From Proteles cristata cristata (Eukaryota > Chordata > Mammalia > Carnivora > Hyaenidae), in the NCBI GenBank assembly GCA_017311185.1, contig JAESUZ010003171.1, forward strand, positions 496,001 through 560,000: 64,000 nt of DNA, written 5' to 3'. Below the pieces are notes generated by a model. It was not told the DNA's origin. It searched no databases and saw only the letters and a list, made by a program, of their open reading frames with translations. Shown in pieces: positions 10,830 to 22,318 of this stretch. Made by a program: the position numbers and the translations under genes. Position 1 is the stretch's first letter. Each line of letters begins with the position of its first letter.

Positions 10830-12575
10830 GTCACTCTAGCCTTTGGGGAATCCTCCTTGGCTACCCTTACTCTATCAACCCCATTAGCCCCTGGTCACAC
10901 TGGAGTGTCACAGTGGTGTTCCTCTTAGAACTGAGCACTGAGCACAGTAAGCATTATTTCGTCTCAGAGAGTCTATATTTTCTTGCAAATGGCTAGCTGG
11001 AAGAAGAAAAAGAAAGATGTCCATCTAACTCGGCATTAGATAAGCTGGGAATTTCACAGAACAGTCTCTGTCATGAGAAAATGGATGTGACAGTTGGGGA
11101 GGGGCTGACGCCATGTGATGGGCCCGCCGGATTTTGCCACCGGGGGCAGGTAATGGGGCTGAGTCTCCAGAATGGGGTTTGGGAGCGTCCTCTAGGGAGG
11201 TCGTGTAAGGTTGGCGCTCTGGGGAGATCATCTGTCCCATCTGCTCTGCCGTGGACAAGGCAGGTCTATAAAGCAGCCCCAGAGGGACCATAACAGGGCT
11301 GGTGAGTGCAATCAGCTCCTCATAAATGTGGGGACTGGATGGATGGTGAGGGCTTTGGGCTCCATATTGGCAGCTGGCTTGGAGCAGGAGTGGGTGAAGG
11401 TGGGGGTGGTCCCTGCTGGAGCAGTGAGGGCGCCTTTGACTCTGAGGACTATTCAGAGCCCAGACTTTAGGGGACAGGGATCCTAGTTTTCCAGAACTGT
11501 TCCCCAGAGGGGGTCTGACAAAAACTTTTTGCCCTTGGCTTCAACCCCCAGCATGTAAATGGATGTGAGCACACACACCACATTTCAAATGTTTCTGGTG
11601 TTTCACAGGGGCCACACAGGCCCCCTGCAGAAGGCGCGGGAGGTGGTGGTGGATCCCCAACAGAAGCAAAGGCAAAGCGTGGAGAGGGTGGGCATCCTGG
11701 TGAACCTGGGCTCTGCCTTCATGCCCTCCTCCGGCCCCCACCCCCTCATTAGGGGTGACCACGGAAAAAGCTGGCAGCCACACTGGCCCATGAAGGGGAC
11801 AAAGCCAAGCAGAGGCCAAGCCCGGAGCAGCACTGGCTTCCTCACCTGGACTTCTGGAGTGTCTGGGGGGAAGTACCCCGGGGCTGGGGACTCAGTACCA
11901 GCCCTTCCCAAGACCCCTTCATGGACCCTTGCTCTGTGCCAGGCACTGTCCCAGGGACCAGCGACAGAGGTGGCCCCTGGTGCTTCAGGAGGTAGCCTTA
12001 GACTCGTGACCATCAGCTCTAAAATCCCTCATGGGGAGTAAGGGGAGAAGGCACGTCAAGGGTTTGAAGATACTTTTGTGTCCTAAGCACTGGAGGCACA
12101 ATAACCGATTTTCCGGCCCATATCTGTGTTGCTGTTATTGCACGTGAATATACGTTGCTGTGATGACAAATGACACTTTTAGGGATCAAGATGGTTTAGC
12201 TGTTTGTCACAATGTATTCTCCCAACTCCTTCGTGTGAATTCTCGAACCGAGGTTGCCAGGTGGTCTCGGCACTGGAACGGTTAGTATTGGCTTGGACCT
12301 CGGGGTGGGGGGCCAGGGTGGTGCTGGTTTGGGGATGGGAGGCTCCTCAGTATTCTCGAAGTGAACTCCACTGACCGTGGATCCCCTGACAGGGGAGGGG
12401 CGCGGAGGGTGGTATGCATGCTGAGCGTGGAGGGAGGCATGGGGTGGGGGCCTCTCACCCTGTTGAGCGCCGCAGCCTGGACGCTGCTCTGGTCCCCAGA
12501 GAAGCCAGCTCCCCGCCTCCCCAGGGAGACTCACGCATCGTGCTGAACCCCAGAGAACCCCAGGCTTTCCGACTT
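10830..12575. other. Moderately GC-rich unannotated stretch
   Basis: Many overlapping frames on both strands (for example 11559-12041 plus and 11603-12013 minus) reflect low stop density in GC-rich DNA. None shows a domain, a signal peptide or clear splice sites. I see no repeat family. Confidence 0.45.
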
Positions 12576-12639
12576 GTGGTCCAAATTGCTCTGGAGCCTG
12601 AATGCAGAGCCCTCACATGCTTGCTGTATACCTTTGGGC

Positions 12640-12990
12640 AAGTTGTTTTATAACTCAGTATTCTTAGCATTCTACGAGGTACTACAGTGTGGAGGCTAAC
12701 TTCCCTGGGATAGAGCTTGGCTTTGAATCCTGACTGTTTATTCCTAGCTGTATAATCTTGAGCATGTTTCTTAACCTCTCTGAGCTATAGCCTCCTCACT
12801 CACAGCACAAGGATAACACTGTATTCATCCCAGGCGGTTGTCGTGATGAATTAATGAGAAAACAAAGTGCTTGGAAAAGCCCCTGACACACACTAAGCAC
12901 TATACACACACCAGTTTATTAATTTTGTTTTCCGGATGGCAAAACAGAGAGGTGAAGTCACTTCCCCAAAGTCACACAGTCACAAAGTCA
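12640..12990 (+). mobile_element. MIR SINE (possibly two adjacent fragments), plus strand
   Basis: 'tttgaatcctgactgtttat' through 'agctgtataatcttgagcat', 'ttcttaacctctctgagc' and 'gttgtcgtgatgaattaatg' is a clear MIR. The following 'agaggtgaagtcacttcccc' and 'aaagtcacacagtcacaaag' belong to the other conserved MIR block, so a second fragment probably abuts it. A weaker MIR-like piece starts near 12580. Confidence 0.8.
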
Positions 12991-13593
12991 CACACACCAT
13001 GGGGTGCTGAGACCATGGAGAGACCAGATTCCCAAATAAAAGGGGAGATGCTCTTGCATTTCTCTAAAGCATTTTCTCTGTGGAGAGAGCAAGGGAGTTT
13101 CCACCACAGGCCAGAACTTCCCTGCAGACTCTGATAGCCCTTTTCAAGTCCGCTGACACTGGAATCCCCATCATGGCCCAGAAATCTCCCAATAGGGACT
13201 TGCTGGCATTGCTGGTGTTCTGGTCCGATATGGGCATGCTGAGGCACACGGACAATCACTCTGGGAAGTGATTCCATGGTCTCCCCGGCTCCCTGGAGGC
13301 GGTGGGGTGACGGGGCTGGGCTTTAGCTCCTGCCAGGCCAGGCCCTTCGGCCCAGGAGAAGGTCTTGCTCACTTAGGTACGGGGGATCCTTGCAGGAGGC
13401 CCATCTGCCTGTGTCCAGAATGCAGCCAAAACGGCCACCTTGCTTCATCCCCAGCTGAGCACGTAACCCAGAGCTTAAGGATGCTCTAAAAAGGTCTGTT
13501 TCCTGCAGAACATTCCCCGATGGGGTCCTTATTTTTCAAACCCCAGTTGCCCCTTTTAACGATCTTACATGCCTTGCTATGTACAGTCAGTCT
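12991..13593. other. Unannotated
   Basis: A stretch with overlapping short frames on both strands (12972-13277 minus, 13080-13271 plus). No domain or repeat recognised. Confidence 0.4.
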
Positions 13594-13632
13594 GAGTGTG
13601 TGCATGCGTGTGCGCCCACACACACACGCTGA
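13594..13632 (+). repeat. Alternating GT/CA tract
   Basis: 'gagtgtgtgcatgcgtgtgc' followed by 'gcccacacacacacgc' forms nearly continuous purine-pyrimidine alternation with an imperfect inverted repeat (GT side against CA side). It could adopt Z-DNA or a hairpin. Confidence 0.8.
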
Positions 13633-14861
13633 GCTCTGGGGCAGTCTCTCCCCTTCTGCAGGGAATACCAGCAAAGCTGCGGAACGTCTCCATGGAAACC
13701 AGCCTCTCCATCCATCGGGCCTCTGCAGCGTGGAATACATCATCAGCAAGGCGGGGGCTGGTGAGCCACTTAATGGAAACACTCAACGTGCCGTTTTAGA
13801 AGGCAGGGCCCCTTCCTGGGGACTCCTAATGAGCCAGTGACATCTGAATGAGGAGGGAATCCCATGTTTTCACTCCAGAGAAGCCCAAGTGAGTGCCCTC
13901 CGCGCGCCATGCCACCTGGAAGGTGTTCACCACCTCCCCATTGTGCTGTCACATGTAGGTCCCTATAGTAACCGACAAGACAGCCAATTTCAAATCCTAA
14001 TTTCCCCATAGTGCTGAGACCCACCCATCACCCTCCAGTTGGCTTCTGGGTCTTCTGTGTGGTCATAATGTGTTTTCCCTTGTTTTCGTTTTTTTTTGTT
14101 GTTTTATTGGTTTTGTTTTTTTCTCATAATAGTATTTTTCAGTTCACTGAAAAAAAGGAAGGTGATTTCAAGAGGAATATTCCTGATTTTTTTAAAGAAC
14201 TTTCTTTCTTCTCCTTCTACATTTTCCCCCCATTTCAGGGTGTGTATTAAGGCTGTAGGCAATGTATACTGAATCGTTTTGCATTTCGGACAGGGATCAA
14301 GAGCGGTATGTACCCAACTAATAGGAGGGTAGACCACTGGATAGTAGACTTCAAAGGCTTGTTGGCAATGTATGTATATTAACAGATGGGATAAAACAGA
14401 TCTTTGATGAGCTGAAAAAATTAAGCCCACAAGTATGTTTCATAGGTATATTTTGCCTCTCTGTAAATATGAAGCGTTCTTCAAATCATTATAATTGTCT
14501 GAACATTTGAACAGTCTTTCAAATTCCGTGATCTCATCCACACGGGGTCAACTGGATGTGTGCTTCTGGTGGTTCTTGTTTTAACTTTTTGTTTACAGTT
14601 CCTTCTGTTGTTCTGAATCTTTTTGGCAGCAACTCGTGAAAAATTCCACATTTTTTTTTTCAATTTGACCTTTTCATTTGACATTTTGCCTGGACCATTT
14701 CTCTGGGGGAAGGAATGGAGGATGAGCTCATGTGAGGAGCAAATTGTGCTAAGTTGTCTGTGATTTTAGAACTGAAATGAGACTATCATTGCCTCAAAAC
14801 TGAAGGCTGTGCTTTTGTTTGCTTCTTAGACTTGTCGATTCCTGGCATTAAAAACCCACTG
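13633..14861. other. Unannotated
   Basis: T-rich in 14080-14230, otherwise mixed. Frames at 13520-13840 (plus) and 13486-13782 (minus) overlap the GT/CA tract and are likely chance. No repeat named. Confidence 0.4.
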
Positions 14862-15335
14862 TTACCCGTCTCTGACTTACAACAGGGTTACACCCTGACC
14901 AAGCCATCCTAAATTGAAGATATCGTCAGTTGAAAATGCATTTGACACACCTATCCTCCCAAATATAGCTTCTCCTAGCCCACCTTCACTGGGTTCAGAG
15001 CATGTACATTAGCTTGCGGTTGGACAAAATCATCTCACACCAAGCCTATTTGATAACGAAGTGTTGCCTATCTTATGTAATTGATGGAGTATGGCTGGAT
15101 GGGTGCTGAATTCTTGCTAGTGTACTGGGTGTTTGTTGTCATGACCTGGGAGCCGCGGGGGTTGGGGCTGCTCAGTGTCACGAGAGAAGGGGGTACATCC
15201 TACTGGCACCCGGGAAAAGAACAAAATCCAAATTCCAAAATAGGATTTCCATGGAATATATATTGTTTTTGCACTACTGTAGAGTTGAACCATCGTCCGT
15301 ACTTACTAAGGTGGTCATGGTGAGGGACTGCAGTT
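14862..15335 (-). mobile_element. Tigger-type (TcMar) DNA transposon remnant
   Basis: 'cagttgaaaatgcatttgac', 'cttgcggttggacaaaatca', 'aagcctatttgataacgaag' and the closing 'gttgaaccatcgtccgtact' match a non-autonomous Tigger-like family whose ends read 'gacttacgatggttcaac' in the intact form. No transposase frame remains. Orientation is tentative. Confidence 0.65.
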
Positions 15336-15446
15336 TGCGAATGTTTGGAGATTGAAATTTTATTTGACAAATCTGAAAGGAAATGATATGTTTAAAGAAG
15401 AAAAAAAACTCTTCTGAAGCCATATTCCCTGTTAAATAATGTACTA

Positions 15447-15793
15447 CAGTTCACCCTTGAACATGGCATTTCAGCTGCATGGGTCTAGTTAGGCACAGAT
15501 TTTTCTCAGTACATATAGTGAGCTGTAAATGTAAATGCATTTTCTCTTCCTTATGATTTTCTTAGTAACATTTTTTTTCTCTCTAGCTGACCTTATTGCA
15601 AGAGCACAGTATCTGACACATATAACACACAAAATGGGTGTTAATCAACTGTGTAATCGGCAGATCTTCTGGTTAACAGGAGGCTATTGGTAAAGTTTTA
15701 GGGGAATCAAAAGTTGTATGTGAATTTTCAACTGTCTGTTGGTGGGGGTCAGGGGTCAATGTCCTTAACCCTACGTTGTTCAAGGGTCAACCA
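15447..15793 (+). mobile_element. Tigger-type MITE with terminal inverted repeats and TA target
   Basis: The left end 'cagttcacccttgaacatgg' and the right end 'acgttgttcaagggtcaacc' are inverted copies with a few differences. TA dinucleotides flank the element (15445-15446 and 15794-15795), as Tc1/mariner target duplication requires. At 347 bp with no frame, it is a non-autonomous copy. Confidence 0.88.
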
Positions 15794-15869
15794 TACTTGT
15801 AAAATTATATGGTTATACTTTCTAGTAAATCAGTCAGACTTCTTAAGTCCGGCCATTTCTTATATTTTA

Positions 15870-16102
15870 AATTTTTTTAAAAATATGTATTTATTTTTGA
15901 GAGAGAGAGAGAGAGAGAGAGAGATAGACAGTGTGTGAGCAAGAGAGGGGCAGAAAGAGAGGGAGACACAGAATCCAAAGCAGGTTCCAGGCTCTGAGCT
16001 GTCAGCACAGAGCCCAACACGGGGCTCGAACTCATAAACTGTGAGATCATGACCTGAGCCGAAGTTGGACACTTAACCGACTGAGCCACCCACTGGTGCC
16101 CC
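15870..16102 (-). mobile_element. Carnivore SINE, minus strand
   Basis: Tail, (GA)12-like block (15899-15924), body and tRNA-like head are in reverse order. An imperfect TSD of about 16 bp ('ccatttcttatatttt' against 'ccgctttcttgtatttt') flanks it. The head end is mutated ('ccacccactggtgcccc'). Confidence 0.94.
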
Positions 16103-16104
16103 GC

Positions 16105-16625
16105 TTTCTTGTATTTTTATGCTGCTGGTTCTGATATAAGTAAAGGCCCCTAAAAGAATGCAGTTTTGCCTTTTAAAACTGTTGAAAGTTGATCCATTCG
16201 TCTTTTATATTTTGCTATCAAGAAAGCCAGGTTACCAAGAAGGCATTAATTAAATTCTAAGTAATTTTCCTACCAGAGAAACCTGGGCTAAATGATAAGA
16301 GAAAAAATAAGGATAAAAAACTCACCTACGTTTCTAATTTCATGTGAATAGAAGTAATATATATTTTGCCTGACCAAAAAAAAAAAAAAAAAAAAAAGAG
16401 CCAAAAATTGCATTAGGACTATCTCAGAATTCATAATTATGAATGAAAATAAATGACTTTAATTCTGAAGTAGTTTTTCTTGTTTTGGTTCCCAAAGCTA
16501 CACTGTCAGAATTCTTACCTGTTTAAGGATGTTTTTCACCTTGCCTGGTGAGGGGGAAATTGAACTATGATGTATGTAATAAATACACAATAAAAATATA
16601 TAAAATGTTTCCACTCTAACCGGAT
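16105..16625. other. AT-rich unannotated stretch with A21 tract
   Basis: A run of about 21 A lies at 16377-16397, perhaps the tail of an unrecognised retroposed fragment. Otherwise nothing recognised. Confidence 0.45.
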
Positions 16626-16775
16626 GCACTGCAGTTCAGTTCTGCCACTAATCACCTGGCAATGGCTTTGAACCCCACAAGTTAAGGGCTCAGTTGCCCA
16701 CAACACTGCCCCATTTCAGAGGCCAGACACACTTCAGGGGTCCCCAGGCCACCTGCTCTTTTGACTAATATTTCT

Positions 16776-16995
16776 TTTTGTTTAAATTTTTTAATTGTTT
16801 ATTTATTTTTGAGAGAGAGACAGAGACAGAGTGTGAATGGAGGAGGGGCAGAGAGAGAACGAGACACAAAATTCGAAGCAGCTCCAGGCTCCGAGCTGTC
16901 AGCACAGAACCTGACTCGGGGCTCAAACTCACCAACAGTGAGATCATGACCTGAGCCCAAGTTGGCGGCTTAAAAAGTGAAGCCACCCAGGCACA
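16776..16995 (-). mobile_element. Carnivore SINE, minus strand, inside an ERVL LTR
   Basis: GA block, body and reversed head are present. The B-box end is eroded ('gcggcttaaaaagtgaagcc'). The TSD TTTTGACTAATATTTCT (16759-16775) against CTTTGACCTATATTTCT (16996-17012) has two differences, indicating an older insertion. Confidence 0.95.
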
Positions 16996-17326
16996 CTTTG
17001 ACCTATATTTCTGACTACACTGCTGGCTATAAATTCCGGGGTTCCCATGACCCCTCCAGATGCAATAATTTGATAGAGTGACTCCCAGAACTCAAGAAAG
17101 CTCCACACTTGCTATTTTAGTTTTATTGTAAAGAAGGCACCGAGAAAACGTCCCTCCCGGGACGTCAAAGTCTTCATCAGCCAGGAGGCTCCACCAAGCT
17201 TATTAATCATTGGCTTCCCGAATGACTTCAGCCTCCAGCCCCCTCTCCCCTCACCCAGGCCACGCTCTGTGTTTCAGGTGACCAGCCCCATCCTCCAGTG
17301 ACATAGGGGCCCATCAAGGATCACCT

Positions 17327-17411
17327 TGTGGGGATGAGCACTGGGTGTTATACGGAAACCAACTTGACAATGAACTATTTAAAAAAAAAGAATTTATATT
17401 TAAAAAAAAAA
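17327..17411 (+). mobile_element. Very short L1 3' end, plus strand
   Basis: 'ggggatgagcactgggtgtt' followed by 'ggaaaccaacttgacaatga' and A-rich text is the 3' terminus of carnivore L1. Only about 85 bp was copied. Flanks 'ggatcacct' (17318-17326) and 'gagtcacct' (17414-17422) look like a diverged TSD, and the ERVL LTR resumes after it. Confidence 0.85.
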
Positions 17412-17560
17412 TAGAGTCACCTCATTACAGAGCAAAGACACTCATCACTCAGGAGGAGACTGGAAGCGGCTTCGGAGCTCTGGGCCAGGACCTGGGGACA
17501 AAGACCAGGTCCATTGCATATTATCCCCCAGCCACACGTAATTGACAGGACAAGTCACTT

Positions 17561-18115
17561 CCCTGTCTCGTCTTTCTCCCCCAGCTGTGCTGTCATTGAT
17601 AAATGTGTTTGTCACATTGCTTTCCCTCTAGCACTGTTGTTAAGTACCTAATCCTTTATCTGATTATTTGTCTTGATTCCTGCCAAAATACATCAAAATG
17701 CCCTGACATACGAGTTCTGCCCATCTTCAAAGCTGCAGTTTTAATTATTTTTATTCTTTGACTCTGCTTTTCCCAACTCAGACTTTTATGTAAAAAATGT
17801 TTGCCTCAACATTGAAATTTGGAAGCTTCTGGTTCTGATTTGCTTCTTCTGTCCACCTCCACTGCCCTATCACCCCCTCACCCCTGCACCTCCAACCTCA
17901 ACAATAAATTACCAGTGGTTTATTTACATCACGTCCTCATCAGTTAAATGACATTTTTCTCTTACGGAAACAACTATGGTCTCTAGAATTTAAGGCTATA
18001 ATCTTCCTTGCTCTTTGAGGGTTCCATATTTATGGGAAAGGCTTCAAGCAATCCAGACTCAGAAATGGACATTCTAATTTAGAAGCTCATAAATGGAGAG
18101 GGCACATGGAATTTT
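17561..18115. other. Unannotated
   Basis: Mixed composition, no frame of note and no repeat family I can name. Confidence 0.45.
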
Positions 18116-18127
18116 CTAGAAGTACTT

Positions 18128-18367
18128 AAAAAAAATTTTTTTTAATGTTTTATTTCTGAGAGTGAGAGAGAGAGAGAGAAAGAGAGAGAGAGCAAGCATG
18201 AGCAGGGGAGAGTCAGAGAGAGAGGGAGACACAGAATCCGAAGACAGGCTCCAGGTTCTGAGCTAGCTGTCAGTACAGAGCCTGACACAGGGCTCGAACC
18301 CACAAACCATGAGATCATGACCTGAGACAAGGTCAGACGCTTAACCGACTGAGCCACCCAGGCACCC
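18128..18367 (-). mobile_element. Carnivore SINE, minus strand
   Basis: Long A/T tail, two GA blocks, then body and reversed head ending 'gccacccaggcacccc'. TSD 'ctagaagtactt' (18116-18127) against 'ctagaagtattt' (18368-18379), with one difference. Confidence 0.96.
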
Positions 18368-18715
18368 CTAGAAGTATTTTCGTTTTATCAACTAGTTTGG
18401 CAGCCTAGAAGAGTCCCTCCCACAGTGATTTATTAGCCTCTGGGCCTTTCTGCTGGCATGGTTTAGTGAGGATCCGGCTAGATTTGTTTTGTCCTTGGTA
18501 TATCAGAACATAATATGGGAAGCCACGGTCTCAAAACTGAGGCGAAAGGCATATAACATAAAACTCACGATTTGAAAGTGAACAATGCAGTGGCATTTAA
18601 TACATTCACAGTGTTGGGTAACCTATGTTAGTTTTAAAACATTTTAATCACCCTAAAAGGAAACCCCATATCTATGAGGCAGTTACTTCCTGTCAGAGGG
18701 TCATTATTATTATTA

Positions 18716-18947
18716 TTAAACTTTTAATTTATTTTCAAAAAGACATCACAAGCAGGGGAAGGGCAGAGAGAGAGAGAAAGAGAGAGAGAGAGAGGGAGAG
18801 AGAGAGAGGGAGAGAGAGAATCCTAAGCAGGCTCCATCCTGACAACACAGAGCCGGACTTGGGGCTTGAATTCATGAACCATGAGATCATGACCTGAGCA
18901 GAAATCAAGAGCCAGATGCTTAACCGACTGAGTCACCCAGGTGCCCC
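18716..18947 (-). mobile_element. Older carnivore SINE, minus strand
   Basis: The head end contains 'aaatcaagagccagatgctt', the marker of an older subtype, and ends 'gtcacccaggtgcccc'. A (GA) expansion lies at 18768-18820 and an (ATT) run at about 18701-18719 adjoins the tail. TSD not visible. Confidence 0.9.
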
Positions 18948-19828
18948 TGTAAACCAAGTCTATATTTTCAGTCATCTCCTTAAATATTTATGCCCACACT
19001 GTTAGGGATGCAGGTTGTGTACTTTTTTCTTTGTCATTTTCTTATTTTCCCCAAATGTATGGTATATAGCTATAAGACAATCCCAGTCAACCAGATTTGG
19101 GTTAATCAGCTAGAAAATTCTACTCCACGCACAGAGTCTATATCATCCATTTCATGCAGCCAAAGGGCAGACACACGGCAAACACATACGAAACGCCGAA
19201 TGGCAGAGTTTTATTGTAATCACATCGGATTAGAATTGCATTGCCATGATCATTTTATAGATTTCGTTAGGTGAGCAGAGGGCAGGAGCGAACAGAGATA
19301 AGAGTTCATCTCTGAGTCAACACAAGGATTCAAACTGGGGAGAATCGATACACAAGAAACTGTCATCCCTCTTTGTTAAACATGGGCATTACCCACGGTG
19401 GTTCAAATAAGACCTTCTGAAAAAAGTTCAACCTGCAAGTACTATTCCTGGATGAACCGGTGGCCCCGGGTTTGCCCTTCGAGAGGCATTTGGGAGAAGA
19501 ATCCAGATACATATGGAGGAAGACAAGTCCCCTATGATGGATGGTCTGAGAATCGGGGAGTGGCCCTTAGACTTCTTTCACAATGAAGAGTGTGTGGAGC
19601 TGTGGCGGTCACCCCAACTTCTTGTGGGTGGGAAGGCGGTGGGGGGCAGCCAGGTGCCTGGTTCACTCTCCCCAGCATCCGTGGACCAGCTCGGGGGCCC
19701 CTGCCACCCAGCAGCTCTCCTTTCTGAAAAATCACAGAACCCTCTGCTCCACAGCCTCTAAGGGACTACTGGCTACTGCTTTTATCAGTCCAAAGAGACT
19801 CCTTAATTGTATTTTCCTCCCCAGTGCC
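18948..19828. other. Unannotated
   Basis: Frames at 18990-19274, 19398-19586 and 19513-19761 (plus) lack domains and overlap one another or opposite frames. No repeat recognised. Confidence 0.4.
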
Positions 19829-20015
19829 TTTTTTTTAAGTTTATTTATTTATTTTGGGGAGGGAGGGACAGAGACAGACAGAGAGAGAAAGTCCCAAGCA
19901 GGCTCCGCACTGTCAGAGCAGAGCCCCATCCGGGGCTCGATCTCACAACCCCGTGAAATCGTGGCCTGAGCCAAAATCAAGAGTCAGACGCTTCATTGAC
20001 CACTCAGGAGTCCCC
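19829..20015 (-). mobile_element. Older, eroded carnivore SINE, minus strand
   Basis: 'ttatttatttattttgggga' tail side, 'caagcaggctccgcactgtc' body and 'aaatcaagagtcagacgctt' head side are recognisable. The terminal block is damaged ('cactcaggagtcccc'). This is one of the most decayed SINEs here. Confidence 0.88.
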
Positions 20016-20390
20016 GAAATGGCTTTCTTTAGATGTTAGAGTCCACAGGTCTGCCAGAGCTGGCTCCCAAAGGCCAGTGAGTGGGAGACTTCACAAAGAA
20101 CTCTTAAATCTCCATGGATTCAGGGCTCTTTTATAATAAAACTCTCTCCCCATTGTAGGTTCACTGAGAGTTGGCCGCTCTGTGCAGGGGCTGTAGAATC
20201 AAACCGTTTCTAACAAACATTTAAGCTGTGTCTGATATAACAATGCCAATTACTTTAGTGGAACTGGCATCAAAAAGGGGCTTTTGTACAAAATAGAGCA
20301 TGTTTTGGTTCTGGTCAACTTAGAGGGTCAATAAGTATCAGGATAATCCAAAATTCCCAACTAATAAATATGCCAGATTGTCTATTAGCC
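20016..20390. other. Unannotated
   Basis: Mixed DNA between two SINEs. Nothing recognised. Confidence 0.4.
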
Positions 20391-20393
20391 AAA

Positions 20394-20522
20394 TCTTTTT
20401 TTCTTCTCTTCTTTTCTCGCCTCTCCTCCCCTCTTCTCTCTTCTCCTCTCTTCTTTTCTTTTGAGGGAGCTAGAACTTCAGTGGAGGAGAGAAGCAGAGG
20501 GAGGGAGGTAGAGGGAGGGAGG

Positions 20523-20554
<32 letters not shown>

Positions 20555-20679
20555 ATCCCGAACAGGCTCCACACTCAGTGTGGAGCCCAAGGCAGGGCTT
20601 GAACCCATGACCCTGGGATCAACACCCGAGTTGAAATCAAAAGTGGGATGCTCAACCAACTGAGCCACCCAGGCGTCCC
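20394..20679 (-). mobile_element. Older carnivore SINE with expanded pyrimidine tail, minus strand
   Basis: The tail has become a roughly 70-base TTCTC-type pyrimidine tract (20394-20463). The body carries 'gctccacactcagtgtggag' (itself palindromic) and 'gatcaacacccgagttgaaa', typical of an older subtype. The head ends 'gagccacccaggcgtcc'. Flanks 'ccaaatcttttt' and 'ccaagtctcttc' may be a worn TSD. Confidence 0.9.
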
Positions 20680-20789
20680 TCCCCAAGTCTCTTCTTAATG
20701 TCACATTTAACGCCTTTAAAATTTCTACGATGATATATCTGTCAAATAAATGTCACTGTAAAGCAAAACAGTCATTCAATTGACGTCTC

Positions 20790-21225
20790 TCTTGTGTTCA
20801 TTTCCTGAGGCTGCCATCACAATTTACCCAAACCTGAGTGACACCAACCAACAGAGATGTATCTGGAGCTGAGAAATCTTGAGACCAAGGCGTTAGAATT
20901 GCCGCCCTCCCTCGGAGGCTCTGCCCTGTCTCTTCCGGTCTCCAGAGGCCACAGGGCTTGCAGCTGCATTGTTGCAATCTTTAGGGCTAGCATCCCCCCA
21001 TCTCTTTGCTCTGCTCTGTCCTGTGAGGTCAAATCCCTCTCAGCCTTCCTCTTGGGAGGGTACATGTGATTTTCCATCTGGATAATGCAGGGTAATCTGC
21101 CCAAGTCAATATTCTTAAATTAATCGCATTTGCCAAGACCTCCCCCTGCCTTTTCTCCATACAAGGTAACAGTCACAGGGATTGGGGGGCGGATCTCTTG
21201 TGGAGGCCCATTTTTCACCTGGCTG
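20790..21225 (-). mobile_element. MaLR (MLT1-type) LTR, minus strand
   Basis: 'catttcctgaggctgccatc' with 'acaatttacccaaacctgag' opens it. 'ctctgccctgtctcttccgg' and 'gcatttgccaagacctcccc' follow in antisense order. The 97-aa-class frames crossing it are non-coding. Confidence 0.65.
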
Positions 21226-21579
21226 TGGAAGTTAAGCAGATTTCTTTAATTTGGGGCATCGTAAAGCTTTTTTAAAATACTGGTAGACCTTGGGAATTTC
21301 AATAAGAGGAGCAAGGTCTTCCTGAAATACCTTGATGCATCACCAACACTCTGCGTCAACTCTACTTGTTAAAAACCTATTCTGAAGATATCATGGGACC
21401 AATGTCCCTAGAAATATACTTCAGAAAATGCTGGTCTGTCAGAGGACTTAAAAATGTCTTATCTGACATTCAATGCCTCACTGACCCCATCCACTGTTTT
21501 ACTGTTTCCCTATGTAAAATCTCGAGCATTAGTCAGTATGTCCTGATCATTGCTCTCCATACACACCTGTGCTCTTCTG
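21226..21579. other. Unannotated
   Basis: No gene or repeat recognised. Confidence 0.4.
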
Positions 21580-21800
21580 CGTCCATTTTTGTTCCCTAAG
21601 AGGATGACCCTCACCCCATCTCAACCCCCGTGCTCTCCACCGCCTCCTAACCTACACTGTAACCCCCTTTTTCTCTCCTTGGGAAACCCTGTTCATTCTC
21701 CAAGGCCCAGCTTTCCCGAAGCCTTCCTGGACTCCTAAGGAAGAGTCTCTCCTTTTTCGAATCTCAGCTTCTGTGTTGAGAAACTCTGGGGCCAAGAATC
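21580..21800 (+). mobile_element. L2 3'-region fragment, plus strand (tentative)
   Basis: 'ctccaaggcccagctttccc' and 'gaagccttcctggactccta' match the conserved 'aagccttccctgac' block of the L2 3' end. The upstream pyrimidine-rich text is compatible but not diagnostic. Confidence 0.45.
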
Positions 21801-22298
21801 ATCAAGCACAGAAATGTGCAAATTGTTACCTTTGTGTTTTACAGGGAGCAGATTCAAGGTTAGTCCTCACGGACGATTCTGTCTTTCCGATATGGAAAGG
21901 GGGGAGTAAAGTACAACACTTTTCTGGTCAGCCTTCAGGGCATGGCTCATTTTATAAATTACCTCCCCTCCCCAACACACACATGCTGCCGCTGACTGGT
22001 AAGCACTTGCTCTTACTTGGTAGTTATTTGTGATGGACTCACTCTTGATTTATTTTTAAAAATTCAGGTTATTTTTTAAAAGGATGTAGAGAAGGATTGT
22101 GTAAAGTAATTTTTGAGGAATACGAGTCTTGATTTACTCAAGAAATTATTTCTTCCTTCCTCAGTGGCCACAGAGTGATATTTAGAAGTCTGACAGGAAT
22201 GGATGGTAAGAAAATCTTCTCCATTAGAGATTCTCAGAGATGCGTCTGACACCTTTTCTTTCACTAAAGCCAAGGAAAGAGAATTTGGAACATACACA
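21801..22298. other. Unannotated
   Basis: Nothing recognised. Small frames at 21773-22033 (plus) and 22076-22297 (minus) lack support. Confidence 0.4.
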
Positions 22299-22318
22299 AG
22301 AGGAGAGCATTCTGTATT

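Larger units (their letters stand above)
16626..17560 (-). mobile_element. ERVL-type (MLT2-like) LTR, minus strand, twice interrupted
   Basis: 'ggggttcccatgacccctcc', 'aatttgatagagtgactccc', 'agcctccagccccctctccc' and, after an L1 insert, 'actcatcactcaggagg' with 'gagctctgggccaggacctg' follow the antisense order of an ERVL LTR. A SINE (16776-16995) and a short L1 3' end (17327-17411) split it. No internal retroviral gene is present. The 5' side (before 16760) is the least certain part. Confidence 0.6.

Noticed and set aside
11559..12041. 160-codon plus-strand frame
   Set aside because: It overlaps minus frames of similar length (11603-12013, 11541-11819). No domain or exon signals.
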